The notes below the pieces were generated by a model. That model was not told where the DNA came from. It searched no databases and worked only from the letters and a program-made list of their open reading frames with translations. From Clostridium sp. (GTDB lineage: Bacteria > Bacteroidota > Bacteroidia > Bacteroidales > Bacteroidaceae), in NCBI GenBank assembly GCA_023663705.1, contig JAMPGY010000021.1, forward strand, positions 1-41,446: DNA of 41,446 nt, in the 5' to 3' direction. The position numbers and the translations under genes were made by a program. Below are positions 31,614 through 41,293 of this stretch, piece by piece (positions within the stretch are counted from its first letter, which is position 1; the number at the start of each line of letters is the position of its first letter).

Positions 31614-32927
31614 ATGGCAAATCTTCATAAGGATATCGGTAGAATCGCCTTTCCTGCCATTTTGTCCAATATTACGGTTCCGTTGCTGTCGCTTGTAGAC
31701 TTATCCATTGTAGGACATTTAGGTTCAGCAACATATATAGCGTCCATATCGGTGGGAGGAACCATCTTTAATATGCTATATTGGATTTTTGCCTTCCTGC
31801 GGATGGGAACCACCGGACTGACTTCCCAAGCTTTCGGGCAAGGGAATCGGGACGAAATCAGCGGATGTATGATCCGGGCATTGATGGTGGCGTTGAGCAT
31901 CAGTATACTAATTATTCTATTGCAATGGCCGTTGAGAGAACTTTTGTTGCACTACATGGAACCTGAGGAAGGGGTGCGATGTCTGGCTTCGGTTTACTAC
32001 AATGTGTGTATATGGGGTGCACCGGCTGTTCTGTGTCAATATGCACTGACCGGCTGGTTTATCGGAATGCAGCAGGCCAGGTACCCGTTTTATGTGGCGT
32101 TGGGGCAGAACATCGTGAATATTGCATGCAGCCTCTTTTTTGTATATGTGTGGAACTACGGAATGGAGGGAGTTGCATGTGGGACGGTTGTGGCACAATA
32201 TGCCGGACTATTATTGTCTGTCTTCTATACCATACGTCTGTTGAAAAAAACAGGAAGGGATTTCCATCTGTCAAACTGGAGAAAATATTTCACTCCGAAA
32301 CCGTTGAAAAGATTCTTCCAGGTGAACCGTGATATCTTTTTGCGTACCTTGTGTCTGGTGGCTGTGACCACATATTTTACATCAGCAGGTGCCCGACAGG
32401 GTGAGATTATCTTGGCGATGAATACTGTTATGATGCAGTATTTTCTTATTTACTCCTTTTTTATGGACGGAATTGCCTATGCGGGTGAAGCCTTGGCTGG
32501 AAGATTTTCCGGAGCAAAAGATGTTGTGGGTTTAGGTAAATGTATTTACCATCTGTTTCAATGGGGATGGGTTGTCACACTATTGTTTACTGTTCTTTAT
32601 ATGTTGGGAGGAACACATTTCATAACTATGCTTACAGACAATGCAGAGGTGGTGAATGAAGCATCGCTATATGATATTTGGACGATTGTGATTCCGGTTG
32701 CAGGTATGGCCGCTTTTCTGTGGGACGGTGTGTTTGTCGGACTCACGGCAACCCGTCAGATGCTGATTGCCATGGCTGTCGCTATGTTTATTTTTTTTGT
32801 GTTGTATTTTTCTTTGGAGGAAAAATGGGGCAACCATGCTCTATGGTTGGCTTTCATTGCCTATCTGTTTGTGAGAGGTTGTGTTGAGACTCTGCTTTAT
32901 CAACAAATAAAAAAATCGGGAAAGTAG
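31614..32927 (+). CDS. MATE-family multidrug/sodium antiporter
   Basis: A 437-aa inner-membrane protein with about 12 hydrophobic spans. It matches the DinF-like branch of the MATE family: the N-terminal IAFPAILSNITVPLLSLVDLSIVGHLGSA is the family opening, and the repeat in the second half begins near VNRDIFLRTLCLV. Members export cationic drugs or metabolites in exchange for Na+ or H+; the substrate cannot be told. The ATG at 31614 follows an imperfect promoter (TATCTTTA at 31566-31573). The stop codon is part of a hairpin that terminates the convergent helicase gene. Confidence 0.92.
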   Translation: MANLHKDIGRIAFPAILSNITVPLLSLVDLSIVGHLGSATYIASISVGGTIFNMLYWIFAFLRMGTTGLTSQAFGQGNRDEISGCMIRALMVALSISILIILLQWPLRELLLHYMEPEEGVRCLASVYYNVCIWGAPAVLCQYALTGWFIGMQQARYPFYVALGQNIVNIACSLFFVYVWNYGMEGVACGTVVAQYAGLLLSVFYTIRLLKKTGRDFHLSNWRKYFTPKPLKRFFQVNRDIFLRTLCLVAVTTYFTSAGARQGEIILAMNTVMMQYFLIYSFFMDGIAYAGEALAGRFSGAKDVVGLGKCIYHLFQWGWVVTLLFTVLYMLGGTHFITMLTDNAEVVNEASLYDIWTIVIPVAGMAAFLWDGVFVGLTATRQMLIAMAVAMFIFFVLYFSLEEKWGNHALWLAFIAYLFVRGCVETLLYQQIKKSGK

Positions 32928-32948
32928 GTTGTCTGCAACTTTCCCGAT
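32915..32948 (-). terminator. terminator of the helicase-end minus operon
   Basis: ATCGGGAAAGT (32915-32925) pairs with ACTTTCCCGAT (32938-32948), an 11-bp stem. On the minus strand it is followed by TTTTTTT, a good U-tract. The plus direction has a poor tract. Confidence 0.85.
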
Positions 32949-32978
32949 CTCTTGGATTTTGTTAAACATTTTTGCAAA

Positions 32979-34448
32979 TTAAGCTTCAGATGCAGTCACT
33001 TGTCCTTCGTTGTTTTCCGAATTAGATTTGGAACGTCGACGATTGGCGTGATGATGTGGACGTCTTCTTTTCTTCTTTTCATTGTCAACAGGTTGGATCA
33101 CTTTTGCTTCGGATATAGTCGAAGCTGTTTCTACGGGAGTAGAGGTTGTCTGTTGTTTGCCATTCTGACGCTTGTTTCTGTTTCTGCGCAAACGATTATC
33201 AGTTCCGGTTTTCTTATTACCTTCATTATTTCCTGCACTACCGCGTCTGCGTGAAGATTTTCCTTTTGAACCGGAAGATCTACGTGAGCTGCAGTCCTTC
33301 TGATAAGACGGTGCTTCTCCCAATCCTTCGGGCAGAGGACGCTTTTCGATATCTTTTTCCAAGAAACGCTCGATAGCGGCAAAGCGGATCTGGTCCTTTT
33401 CGCCAACAAAGGTGATTGCTTCACCATCGTGGTTGGCACGGGCTGTGCGTCCGATACGATGCACGTAGTCTTCTGCATCATGAGGTACATCGAAATTGAT
33501 TACCAGCTGAATGTCGTCTATATCAATGCCACGTGCCACAATGTCCGTAGCTACCAGAATGTCAATCTGTTGGGTTTTAAAACGATACATCACGTCATCG
33601 CGTTCCGCCTGCTCTAAATCGGAGTGCATGGCACCGGCGTTGAATCCCGCACGTTGCAATGTGATATTGATGTCCTTTACCTTGAGTTTGGACGAAGCGA
33701 AAATAATAACACGCTCCGGTTTACGATCACGGAATATTTCTTTGACCAACCGAACCTTTTGGGCTTCGTAACATACGTAGGCCGATTGCACAATCTTTTC
33801 AGCCGGTTTGGATACGGCTAATTTCACCTCTGCCGGATTGTGTAATATTGTCTTGGCCAATTCCTGTATTTTGGTCGGCATGGTAGCTGAGAACATTATT
33901 GTTTGACGATTCTCAGGTAAATGCTTCACAATTTGCATGATGTCGTCGCTAAATCCCATGTCCAGCATGCGATCGGCCTCGTCCAGGATAAAAAATGACA
34001 CATGTGAGAGATCCACATTCCCCAGGCTGAGGTGACTTATGAGGCGACCCGGAGTTGCGATGATTACGTCCGCTCCCATTGATAATCCTCGTTTTTCCTG
34101 TTCGTAACGGATACCGTCATTACCTCCGTAAACAGCTACACTGGATACCGGTACATGATAAGAAAATCCCTCCATCGCCTGATCAATCTGTTGGGCTAAT
34201 TCACGGGTGGGAGACATGATGATGCAATTAATGACATTGGAAGGATAGTCGCCATCGCTCAGCTTGCTCAGTATGGGCAGCAGGTAAGCAGCGGTTTTTC
34301 CTGTACCGGTTTGTGCGACTCCTATCAGGTCGCGTCCTTCCAAAATGACTGGAATAGCGTGCTCCTGAATGGGAGTACACTCCGTGAAGTTCATATCGTC
34401 CAGTGCATCAAGAATGGGGTCGCTTAAGTCTAAATCGTAAAAATCCAC
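32979..34448 (-). CDS. DEAD-box RNA helicase (RhlE/DeaD-like)
   Basis: A 489-aa ATP-dependent RNA helicase. Motifs in order: Q motif TPIQEHAIP, Walker A AQTGTGKT, PTRELAQQ, TPGRLISHL, DEAD (FILDEADRMLDMGF), SAT (MFSATM), ARGIDID and HRIGRTAR. The C-terminal 110 residues are a disordered, lysine/arginine-rich tail (SSRRSSGSKGKSSRRRG...), an RNA-binding extension typical of Bacteroidota. Likely roles are ribosome assembly or mRNA decay, especially in the cold. Start: GTG at 34448 (giving a DFYDLDLSDP start like family members); an in-frame TTG at 34478 would add ten residues. It lies 39 bp after lptG and ends at a strong terminator. Confidence 0.93.
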   Translation of the reverse strand: MDFYDLDLSDPILDALDDMNFTECTPIQEHAIPVILEGRDLIGVAQTGTGKTAAYLLPILSKLSDGDYPSNVINCIIMSPTRELAQQIDQAMEGFSYHVPVSSVAVYGGNDGIRYEQEKRGLSMGADVIIATPGRLISHLSLGNVDLSHVSFFILDEADRMLDMGFSDDIMQIVKHLPENRQTIMFSATMPTKIQELAKTILHNPAEVKLAVSKPAEKIVQSAYVCYEAQKVRLVKEIFRDRKPERVIIFASSKLKVKDINITLQRAGFNAGAMHSDLEQAERDDVMYRFKTQQIDILVATDIVARGIDIDDIQLVINFDVPHDAEDYVHRIGRTARANHDGEAITFVGEKDQIRFAAIERFLEKDIEKRPLPEGLGEAPSYQKDCSSRRSSGSKGKSSRRRGSAGNNEGNKKTGTDNRLRRNRNKRQNGKQQTTSTPVETASTISEAKVIQPVDNEKKKRRRPHHHANRRRSKSNSENNEGQVTASEA

Positions 34449-34487
34449 TTTATTTTCTTTACTTATATGATATAACAAAAGATGTAA

Positions 34488-35678
34488 TTATCTCGGTGCC
34501 TTCTTATATAGGAAGAAGGCAATAAATGTAAACAATATGTTAGGCATCCACACAGCAATCACCGGCGGCCAGTCAGCATTGATGGCCAAGGTGGCGGATA
34601 TGCTCTGGAATAGAATGTAGGACGCACTCAGTGCCAGACCGATACCTAAATAAAGCCCCATGCCGCCTTTTCGCTTGCGTGAAGAGAGAGATAGGCCGAT
34701 GGTTGCTAAAATAAAAGAAGCGAAAGGAGTGGCATATCGCTTGTAGTATTCCACCTCAAATTGCTTGACATTGCCCGAACCGCGTCCCTGTTGTTTGATG
34801 ATAAACTCTTTCAACTGGGGATTGGTTAGCGTCTCCTGTTGGTTACGTGTCAACAGGAAGTCCGAAGGTTCCATATTGATAACGGAATCCAACACAATGC
34901 CATGCGATATATGTTCACGCATACCTTTCAATTCGCGTTGTGTGTAATCGGAAATCTTCCAATGATAGCGCTCATCGGACAATGTATCATAGCTGATTCT
35001 TGTTGCTGTGAGATGAGAGACTAATTTTTTATCTACAAACTTATCTAGAGAGAAATGGTAGCCGGTTTTCGTGGCTCCGTCAAAATGTTCGATGAAGGCA
35101 ATGACACCGGTGTCGACCTGTAACTGTACGTTTTCAGCAAAATTCGGGTTCTTTTTTTTCTTATAGGTATTCTCAAAATTCAGTCTGATCACACTGCCTT
35201 CCGGTACCACGTAGGCACCCAGATAAAAGGACATGACGGCTATCACCGCAGCCGAAATCATATAAGGACGCAATAATCGGTTGAAACTCATTCCGGTGGA
35301 CATCATGGCTATAATCTCAGAGTTCTCAGCCAATTTGGACGTGAAAAAGATAACGGCAATGAATACAAATAACGGACTGAATAAATTGGAATAGAAGGGA
35401 ATAAAGTTTAGATAATAATCAAAGATTATCCCTTTCCACGGTGCATTATTGACGGTGAATTTGTCTATGTGTTCGTTAAAGTCGAAAACAACAGCGATGG
35501 AGATGATCAGGATAATGGAAAAGAAATAGGTTCCCAGGAATTTTTTTATCAAATAGCGGTCTATGCGGGTGAGAAATGTGTAGCGGGAAACCAGTTCTTT
35601 CATACGTAACTTGATATTCCTGCTTCGCTCATTCCAACCGGACAGCATTTGCTTGATGTAAAATCGTCTCCTTTTCAT
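34488..35678 (-). CDS. lptG: LptF/LptG-family LPS export permease
   Basis: A 396-aa inner-membrane permease (YjgP/YjgQ family). About three spans lie in the N-terminal third (near KKFLGTYFFSIILIISIAVVF, then FIAVIFFTSKLAENSEIIAMMSTGMS), then comes a periplasmic beta-jellyroll (about 180-300) and three C-terminal spans. With LptB and LptC it extracts LPS from the inner membrane. The choice of LptG over LptF rests on gene context and is not certain. An extra 28-residue basic N-terminus precedes the first span. Start 35678 is supported by CAGGAG 10 nt upstream and an 18-bp gap after tgt. Confidence 0.85.
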   Translation of the reverse strand: MKRRRFYIKQMLSGWNERSRNIKLRMKELVSRYTFLTRIDRYLIKKFLGTYFFSIILIISIAVVFDFNEHIDKFTVNNAPWKGIIFDYYLNFIPFYSNLFSPLFVFIAVIFFTSKLAENSEIIAMMSTGMSFNRLLRPYMISAAVIAVMSFYLGAYVVPEGSVIRLNFENTYKKKKNPNFAENVQLQVDTGVIAFIEHFDGATKTGYHFSLDKFVDKKLVSHLTATRISYDTLSDERYHWKISDYTQRELKGMREHISHGIVLDSVINMEPSDFLLTRNQQETLTNPQLKEFIIKQQGRGSGNVKQFEVEYYKRYATPFASFILATIGLSLSSRKRKGGMGLYLGIGLALSASYILFQSISATLAINADWPPVIAVWMPNILFTFIAFFLYKKAPR

Positions 35679-35696
35679 GACATCTGCTACTCCTGA

Positions 35697-36827
35697 TTAT
35701 AAACGTTCGGCAACACGTTTGACCATGATGTCTTTCCACAGTTTGAAATCGCCGGCCAGTATATGGCGGCGTGCCTCTGCAGTCAGCCACACGTAGAAAG
35801 CCAAATTATGAATGGAGGCTATCTGCATGGCCAGTAATTCGTTGGCCTTAAACAGGTGATGCAGATAGGCCTTACTGTAGAAGGTGTCCACATAAGATGT
35901 GCCATCGGGGTCTACGGGTGAAAAATCATCTTCCCACTTTTTATTCTTCATGTTCATAATCCCCTTGGAAGTAAACAACATCGCATTGCGGCCGTTTCTT
36001 GTGGGCATGACGCAGTCAAACATATCTACTCCGCGTTCTATGCCTTCCAGGATATTTACCGGTGTACCGACTCCCATCAGATAGCGCGGTTTATCCTCGG
36101 GCAGAATGCTGTTCACTACTTCTATCATTTCATACATCACTTCGGCCGGTTCGCCTACGGCAAGTCCGCCAATGGCATTTCCGTCAGCTTCTTTGGACGC
36201 AATATATTCAGCCGATTGAATGCGAAGATCCTTATAGGTGCAGCCTTGTACAATCGGGAATAAGGTCTGGCTGTATTCGTATTTCGGTTCAGTTTCATTA
36301 AACCGCCGGATACAACGATCCAGCCATCGGTGGGTAAGTTCAAGACTTTTCTTTGCATAAGCATAATCCGACGTTCCGGGCGGGCATTCATCAAAAGCCA
36401 TCATGATGTCTGCACCGATGGAACGTTCTATGTCCATGACCCTTTCGGGAGTGAAAATATGCTTGGAACCATCAATATGGGAACGGAACTCACATCCTTC
36501 CTCACGTAACTTGCGGATACCGCTGAGCGAAAACACTTGGAAGCCTCCGCTGTCTGTGAGCATGGGGCGGTCAAAGCCATTAAACTTATGAAGTCCGCCG
36601 GCTTTTTCCAATATGTCTATACCGGGGCGCAGATAAAGGTGATAAGTGTTGCCCAATATAATCTGTGCCTTGATGTCTTCGGTCAGCTCCCGCTGGTGTA
36701 CACCCTTCACGCTACCCAGCGTTCCCACCGGCATGAAAATCGGAGTCTCAATACATCCATGATCGGTTGTGGCCACTCCGGCACGTGCTTTGCTCTGTAC
36801 ATCCGTATGCAAAAGTTGAAATTTCAT
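35697..36827 (-). CDS. tgt: tRNA-guanine transglycosylase (queuosine), Zn-cysteines absent
   Basis: A 376-aa enzyme that swaps guanine 34 for preQ1 in GUN-anticodon tRNAs, the key step of queuosine formation. Active-site motifs: LTDSGGFQVFSL (Asp92), GGLAVGEP, MFDCVMPTRNGRN (Asp271). The usual zinc site in bacterial Tgt is C-x-C-x2-C plus a later histidine. Here the equivalent stretch reads DPDGTSYVDTFYSKAYLHH (307-325) with no cysteine at all, while the histidine of IHN (340) remains. The gene overlaps the lon stop by 1 nt (TAATG), so it is translationally coupled to lon, and lptG follows. Confidence 0.94.
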   Translation of the reverse strand: MKFQLLHTDVQSKARAGVATTDHGCIETPIFMPVGTLGSVKGVHQRELTEDIKAQIILGNTYHLYLRPGIDILEKAGGLHKFNGFDRPMLTDSGGFQVFSLSGIRKLREEGCEFRSHIDGSKHIFTPERVMDIERSIGADIMMAFDECPPGTSDYAYAKKSLELTHRWLDRCIRRFNETEPKYEYSQTLFPIVQGCTYKDLRIQSAEYIASKEADGNAIGGLAVGEPAEVMYEMIEVVNSILPEDKPRYLMGVGTPVNILEGIERGVDMFDCVMPTRNGRNAMLFTSKGIMNMKNKKWEDDFSPVDPDGTSYVDTFYSKAYLHHLFKANELLAMQIASIHNLAFYVWLTAEARRHILAGDFKLWKDIMVKRVAERL

Positions 36828-39286
36828 TATTTCACTTCCTCCTTCTTTTCCTCTTCAAACACAAACTGTATGGCATCCTTCACTTTCTCATCCAGCAGAG
36901 CGAAATCTATCACTTCACCCACGTTTTCCACAAAATGGAAAGACAGTCCTTTGAGATACATCTCCGGTATCTTTTCTACATTTTTGCGATTGTCCTCACA
37001 CATGATGATATCTGTGATGCCGGCACGCTTGGCAGCTAAGATCTTTTCTTTGATGCCACCGACCGGCAACACCTTGCCGCGTAGGGTTATCTCTCCCGTC
37101 ATAGCCAGATTGGGACGTACCTTTCTTTGGGTCAATGCCGACACCATGGAGGTCACCATCGTGATACCTGCCGAAGGACCATCTTTGGGTACGGCACCCT
37201 CAGGCACATGGACATGAATGTTCCATTGCTCGAAGATACGTGTGTCGATGTCCCATTTGCCGGCATGCGCCTTGATATATTCCAAAGCCAGCATGGCAGA
37301 CTCTTTCATCACATCACCCAGATTACCGGTCAGGGTGAGCTTGCCGGCTTTTCCCTTACTCAAACTGGTTTCAATGAACAGTATCTCTCCGCCTACGGAC
37401 GTCCAGGCCAATCCGGTCACCACGCCGGCGTATTTATTGCCCTGATATTTATCCCGAACATACTCCGGTTTGCCGAGTAGGGTTTCCACCTGCGGTATTT
37501 TGATGTCTGTAAATTGGAAACAGTCATTGCGAGCATAGTCCAATGCCATCTTGCGGAATAACTTATTCAGTTGTTTTTCCAAACTGCGTACGCCGGACTC
37601 ACGGGTGTAGTTCTCCACGATATACTCAATGGCCTGCTTACTTATCTTTATGTCCTTATGGTCAGCCAGTCCGTTGTTTTCTTTCTCTTTAGGGATAAGA
37701 TGACGTTTGGCTATTTCCACCTTCTCTTCCGTAATATATCCACTCACCTCAATCAGTTCCATGCGATCAAGCAAAGGCCGGGGGATATTCCCGATGTTAT
37801 TTGCCGTGGCGATGAACATGGTTTTGGACAAGTCGAAATCCATGTCAAGGAAGTTGTCGTGAAATGCGTTGTTCTGCTCCGGATCAAGTACCTCCAACAG
37901 AGCCGACGAGGGATCGCCATTGATGGTATTCTGGGTTATCTTGTCAATCTCGTCCAAGATAAATACGGGATTGGAACTGTTTGCTTTAATCAAACTCTTG
38001 ATGATCCGCCCCGGCATGGCGCCTATGTATGTGCGGCGATGGCCGCGTATCTCAGCTTCGTCATGTACACCGCCCAAAGAGATACGCACATAGGAACGGT
38101 TGAGTGCCGTGGCTATACTTCTGCCTAATGATGTTTTACCCACTCCCGGAGGACCATAGAGGCAGATGATGGGAGATTTTAGGTCTCCCCTGAGCCGTAA
38201 CACAGCCAAATGCTCTAAAATACGCTCCTTCACTTTCTCCAATCCGTAGTGGTCTTTATCCAGTACTCGCTCGGCATGTTTCAGGTTCAGATTGTCTTCC
38301 GTGAATATGTTCCACGGCAAGCTGAGTACGGTCTGCAAATAGTTCAGTTGGACATTGTAATCGGGGGTCTGAGGATTCAGACGTTCCAGTTTGTTCAATT
38401 CACGTTCAAACACCTTGGCAATATCCTCGTTCCATTTTTTTTGAACCGCCTGCTCGCGAAGTTCCTTCATATCCTGATCCTGCGGTGCTCCTCCCAGTTC
38501 ATCTTGGATATTCTTTATCTGTTGCTGCAGAAAATATTCGCGTTGCTGTTCGTCGAGGTCTTCTTTTGTTTTGCGTTGGATGTCAGTCCGTAGTTCAAGA
38601 TATTTTATTTCCCGGTTGATGAGTTTCAGCAAACTGTATGTTCTTGCTTCCAAAGAGTCTTCTTTCAGCAGCTCCATTTTGTGGGAAATTGCAAACGGAA
38701 AATTGGCACAAACGAAGTTGATAAAGGACATTTTGTTATTGATGTTCTTTATGGCAAACATTGACTCTTTGGGCAACATGTCGTTTGCTTTGACGTATTG
38801 GAGAGTTTGGTCGCGGCAGGTTTGCACGAGTATTTCAAATCTCTTGTCGTCTTTTTCCGGAAATATCTCGTCCAGTTTATTGGTTTGTCCCACCATGAAG
38901 GGGCGTGTGGAAACCAACTTTTGAAGTTCAAATCGGTTCAATCCTTGCAGAATGACCGTGGTTGTCTGATTGGGTAATTCCAATATCCGCATAATTTTGG
39001 CAACAGTGCCTATGTGGTACACGTCCTCAAACTGCGGCTTTTCAGTCTCTGCTGCCACTTGACAGACAACGCCGATATTCATTTTATTTTTTTCAGCTTG
39101 CCGCACCAACTTCAGGGAAGCTTTGCGTCCCACGGCTACGGGCATAACCACACCTGGGAACAACACCATGTTGCGCAAGGGCAGAATGGGCAATGTATCA
39201 TCTACCTCTGTGTCAAACAGAGCGGATTCATCTCCTTCAAAATCTGCAATAAAAGCGAATGGGTTCTGATTCTCATCAATATGCAT
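36827..39286 (-). CDS. lon: ATP-dependent Lon protease
   Basis: An 819-aa Lon of normal length. N-terminal substrate-recognition domain (LPILPLRNMVLFPGVVMPVAVGR), coiled linker, AAA+ module with Walker A GPPGVGKT (378-385) and Walker B VFILDEIDK, then a peptidase domain with catalytic Ser in PKDGPSAGIT and the Lys of KVLPVGGIKEK. It degrades damaged and regulatory proteins in the cytoplasm. ATG 39286 was chosen, since the frame's upstream start at 39337 lies inside the promoter region. Its promoter module is shared with sdaA. First gene of a lon-tgt-lptG-helicase cluster. Confidence 0.96.
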   Translation of the reverse strand: MHIDENQNPFAFIADFEGDESALFDTEVDDTLPILPLRNMVLFPGVVMPVAVGRKASLKLVRQAEKNKMNIGVVCQVAAETEKPQFEDVYHIGTVAKIMRILELPNQTTTVILQGLNRFELQKLVSTRPFMVGQTNKLDEIFPEKDDKRFEILVQTCRDQTLQYVKANDMLPKESMFAIKNINNKMSFINFVCANFPFAISHKMELLKEDSLEARTYSLLKLINREIKYLELRTDIQRKTKEDLDEQQREYFLQQQIKNIQDELGGAPQDQDMKELREQAVQKKWNEDIAKVFERELNKLERLNPQTPDYNVQLNYLQTVLSLPWNIFTEDNLNLKHAERVLDKDHYGLEKVKERILEHLAVLRLRGDLKSPIICLYGPPGVGKTSLGRSIATALNRSYVRISLGGVHDEAEIRGHRRTYIGAMPGRIIKSLIKANSSNPVFILDEIDKITQNTINGDPSSALLEVLDPEQNNAFHDNFLDMDFDLSKTMFIATANNIGNIPRPLLDRMELIEVSGYITEEKVEIAKRHLIPKEKENNGLADHKDIKISKQAIEYIVENYTRESGVRSLEKQLNKLFRKMALDYARNDCFQFTDIKIPQVETLLGKPEYVRDKYQGNKYAGVVTGLAWTSVGGEILFIETSLSKGKAGKLTLTGNLGDVMKESAMLALEYIKAHAGKWDIDTRIFEQWNIHVHVPEGAVPKDGPSAGITMVTSMVSALTQRKVRPNLAMTGEITLRGKVLPVGGIKEKILAAKRAGITDIIMCEDNRKNVEKIPEMYLKGLSFHFVENVGEVIDFALLDEKVKDAIQFVFEEEKKEEVK

Positions 39287-39334
39287 AGTATCTATCCTTA
39301 AAATGGAAGAATTAAATATTTTCAATAAACTCTG

Positions 39335-39384
39335 CAAAGGTATAGAAAATCTCCGGAATAAACGAACAAAACGGAAGAAATGGC
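39335..39384 (-). promoter_or_regulatory. lon promoter with extended upstream module shared with sdaA
   Basis: On the minus strand TTCG (39363-39366), a 20-nt spacer, then TACCTTTG (39335-39342). The upstream GCCATTTCTTCCGTTTT is identical to the sdaA module. Leader about 40 nt. Confidence 0.75.
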
Positions 39385-39459
39385 CTCAAGGAACCATCTA
39401 TAATGACACGCATGCAAGACAATATGACAGTAGTAGAGGGAAAGTAGCATTATTTTTCT

Positions 39460-39467
39460 TAATTTTG
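39460..39467 (+). promoter_or_regulatory. -7 box of the trmN6 gene
   Basis: TAATTTTG, an exact match 20 nt before the ATG at 39488; no -33 box seen. The leader would be short (about 14 nt). Confidence 0.45.
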
Positions 39468-39487
39468 CATATTGTTTTTATTTCTAC

Positions 39488-40201
39488 ATGATGAAGAAGG
39501 ATTCGTTTCAATTCAAACAATTTACTATATACCAAGATCGTTGTGCCATGAAAGTGGGTACAGATGGGGTTTTGTTGGGTTGCTGGTGTCCGCTACCGGA
39601 AAGCGGAACGATATTGGACATCGGAACCGGAACCGGACTTATTGCACTCATTATTGCCCAACGGCATTTGTCCGTCCAAATTACGGGAATAGACATTGAC
39701 GAACAGGCCATAGGCCAGGCACAGGCGAATGCCGGACTATCCCCATGGTCGGACAGATTGAATTTCATACACACGGACGTTCTTGCATTTACTCCGGGGG
39801 GGACGTTCAACGCCATAGTCTGCAATCCCCCCTTTTTCCCAAATTCTCTTCAAGGACCGGATCCTCGTCGAAACCGGGCAAGACATACTGATAGTCTGCC
39901 GTTTAAATCATTGGTAAGCAAAGTGTCATTGTTGTTATCGGCCGATGGTTTGTTTAGCGTTATCATTCCCTCGGGATATTCAGACGAATTTGTGCAAATT
40001 TGTTGGGAGAACAACTTGAACCTCTATCGCAAATGTATGGTCTTTACCAAACTTGGGAAACCATCCAAAAGGGTTCTGCTGGCATTCCGAAAGGGTAGTA
40101 CTGCCTATCCGTTAGAGGAAATGTTGAACATTATGGAGCAAAACGGAGAATACAGTCAGGCATATATAGCGCTTACACAAGATTTTTATTGGGATAAATA
40201 A
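39488..40201 (+). CDS. trmN6: tRNA1(Val) (adenine37-N6)-methyltransferase
   Basis: A 237-aa Rossmann-fold SAM methyltransferase of the TrmN6/YfiC family. Motif I ILDIGTGTGLIALI binds SAM, FNAIVCNPPFF carries the NPPF motif of N6-adenine methyltransferases, and the N-terminal KQFTIYQDRCAMKVGTDGVLLG is typical of this subgroup. It methylates A37 next to the anticodon of tRNA-Val. A second ATG follows immediately. The gene converges on the lipid kinase gene with a 33-bp gap and no obvious terminator. Confidence 0.92.
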   Translation: MMKKDSFQFKQFTIYQDRCAMKVGTDGVLLGCWCPLPESGTILDIGTGTGLIALIIAQRHLSVQITGIDIDEQAIGQAQANAGLSPWSDRLNFIHTDVLAFTPGGTFNAIVCNPPFFPNSLQGPDPRRNRARHTDSLPFKSLVSKVSLLLSADGLFSVIIPSGYSDEFVQICWENNLNLYRKCMVFTKLGKPSKRVLLAFRKGSTAYPLEEMLNIMEQNGEYSQAYIALTQDFYWDK

Positions 40202-40234
40202 GAAACTTGAGAACATATTCTGTTTGTCGGAGTG

Positions 40235-41266
40235 CTATTTTTGTCGCAACTTACGCAACAGTTCTTTGTTCAATGTCAATATACGCTGGTTGCCATGAAT
40301 GAAATCTTCGCTCAGATTGGCTAGGTCGCTATAGAAGTCGGTAAACATTTTTAGTAATGGTGGTGGAGTGGGAGACACGCCCCCCGGATTGACAATCACT
40401 TTTAATCCTTTCTTTATCACCTCCACGTCCAGTTCTTTCCCTGCCATTACCGGATCACCATCAAAATGAATCACACCAGGTTGTTCACGGGAAATATGTA
40501 GTTTCTGACATTGGAACGTTTTGATCCGGCTGTTGCTTGTGATTGTCTTGTTGAACAATTGAAAGGCTATTTGCGGAGCTTCCAACACGGAAAAGGGCTC
40601 CATGATAGTCACGTCCATCAGTCCGTCGTGCATGCAGGCATGCGGGGCGATATACACATTGTTACCATATTGTGAGGCATTGGCACAGGCTATTAGAAAT
40701 GCCCTGTATTTGCTTTTTTCTCCGTCTATATCTATCTCATAGATGTCTGATTGATATTTAATTCCTTCGCGTAAGGTGTTCTCAAGATAAGAAAGCAACC
40801 CTCGTTTACCGGATTGCGCAAATTTGGAACTGACAAATGCGTCAAAGCCCACTCCGCATGTGCAGAAAAAAGGAATATCGTTGATTCGCCCGTAGTCTAA
40901 ATCCTTGATGATACATTGATCTATGATGTCAATGGCACCGGCCGGATCCATCGGTATTAACAAATGACGGGCCAATCCATTTCCAGAGCCACAAGGTATG
41001 ATACCCAGTGCTGTGTTTGTGTGAACCAGCGAACGGGCCACCTCGTTTACGGTTCCGTCTCCACCTATGGCTACCACTGCGTCAGCACCTGCCTCCGCCT
41101 CCTGAGCAGCCAATATGGCGGCATGTCCCGGATATTCTGTTTTTATCACCTTCCAATCAAAGCGATCGGGACTCAATCGTTCAGACAGCATCTGCAATAT
41201 CAGCTTCTTACTTGTTGTTCCGGATATTGGATTCACCACAAAAACCAACTTCTTTTTTCTTGGCAT
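40235..41266 (-). CDS. YegS/BmrU-family lipid kinase (diacylglycerol kinase-like)
   Basis: A 343-aa member of the diacylglycerol kinase catalytic domain family. Motifs: VVNPISG at the N-terminus, VVAIGGDGTVNEVARSL (nucleotide-binding GGDGT), IPCGSGNGLARHL, and the second-domain HDGLMDVTIMEPFS and IHFDGDP. These enzymes phosphorylate diacylglycerol or related lipids at the membrane; the lipid is not known here. A roughly 50-residue helical C-terminal extension follows the kinase part (PPPLLKMFTDFYSDL... to RKLRQK). ATG 41266 has its own promoter. Confidence 0.92.
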   Translation of the reverse strand: MPRKKKLVFVVNPISGTTSKKLILQMLSERLSPDRFDWKVIKTEYPGHAAILAAQEAEAGADAVVAIGGDGTVNEVARSLVHTNTALGIIPCGSGNGLARHLLIPMDPAGAIDIIDQCIIKDLDYGRINDIPFFCTCGVGFDAFVSSKFAQSGKRGLLSYLENTLREGIKYQSDIYEIDIDGEKSKYRAFLIACANASQYGNNVYIAPHACMHDGLMDVTIMEPFSVLEAPQIAFQLFNKTITSNSRIKTFQCQKLHISREQPGVIHFDGDPVMAGKELDVEVIKKGLKVIVNPGGVSPTPPPLLKMFTDFYSDLANLSEDFIHGNQRILTLNKELLRKLRQK

Positions 41267-41293
41267 ATCGAATCAAGTGATTAAAAACATTCA

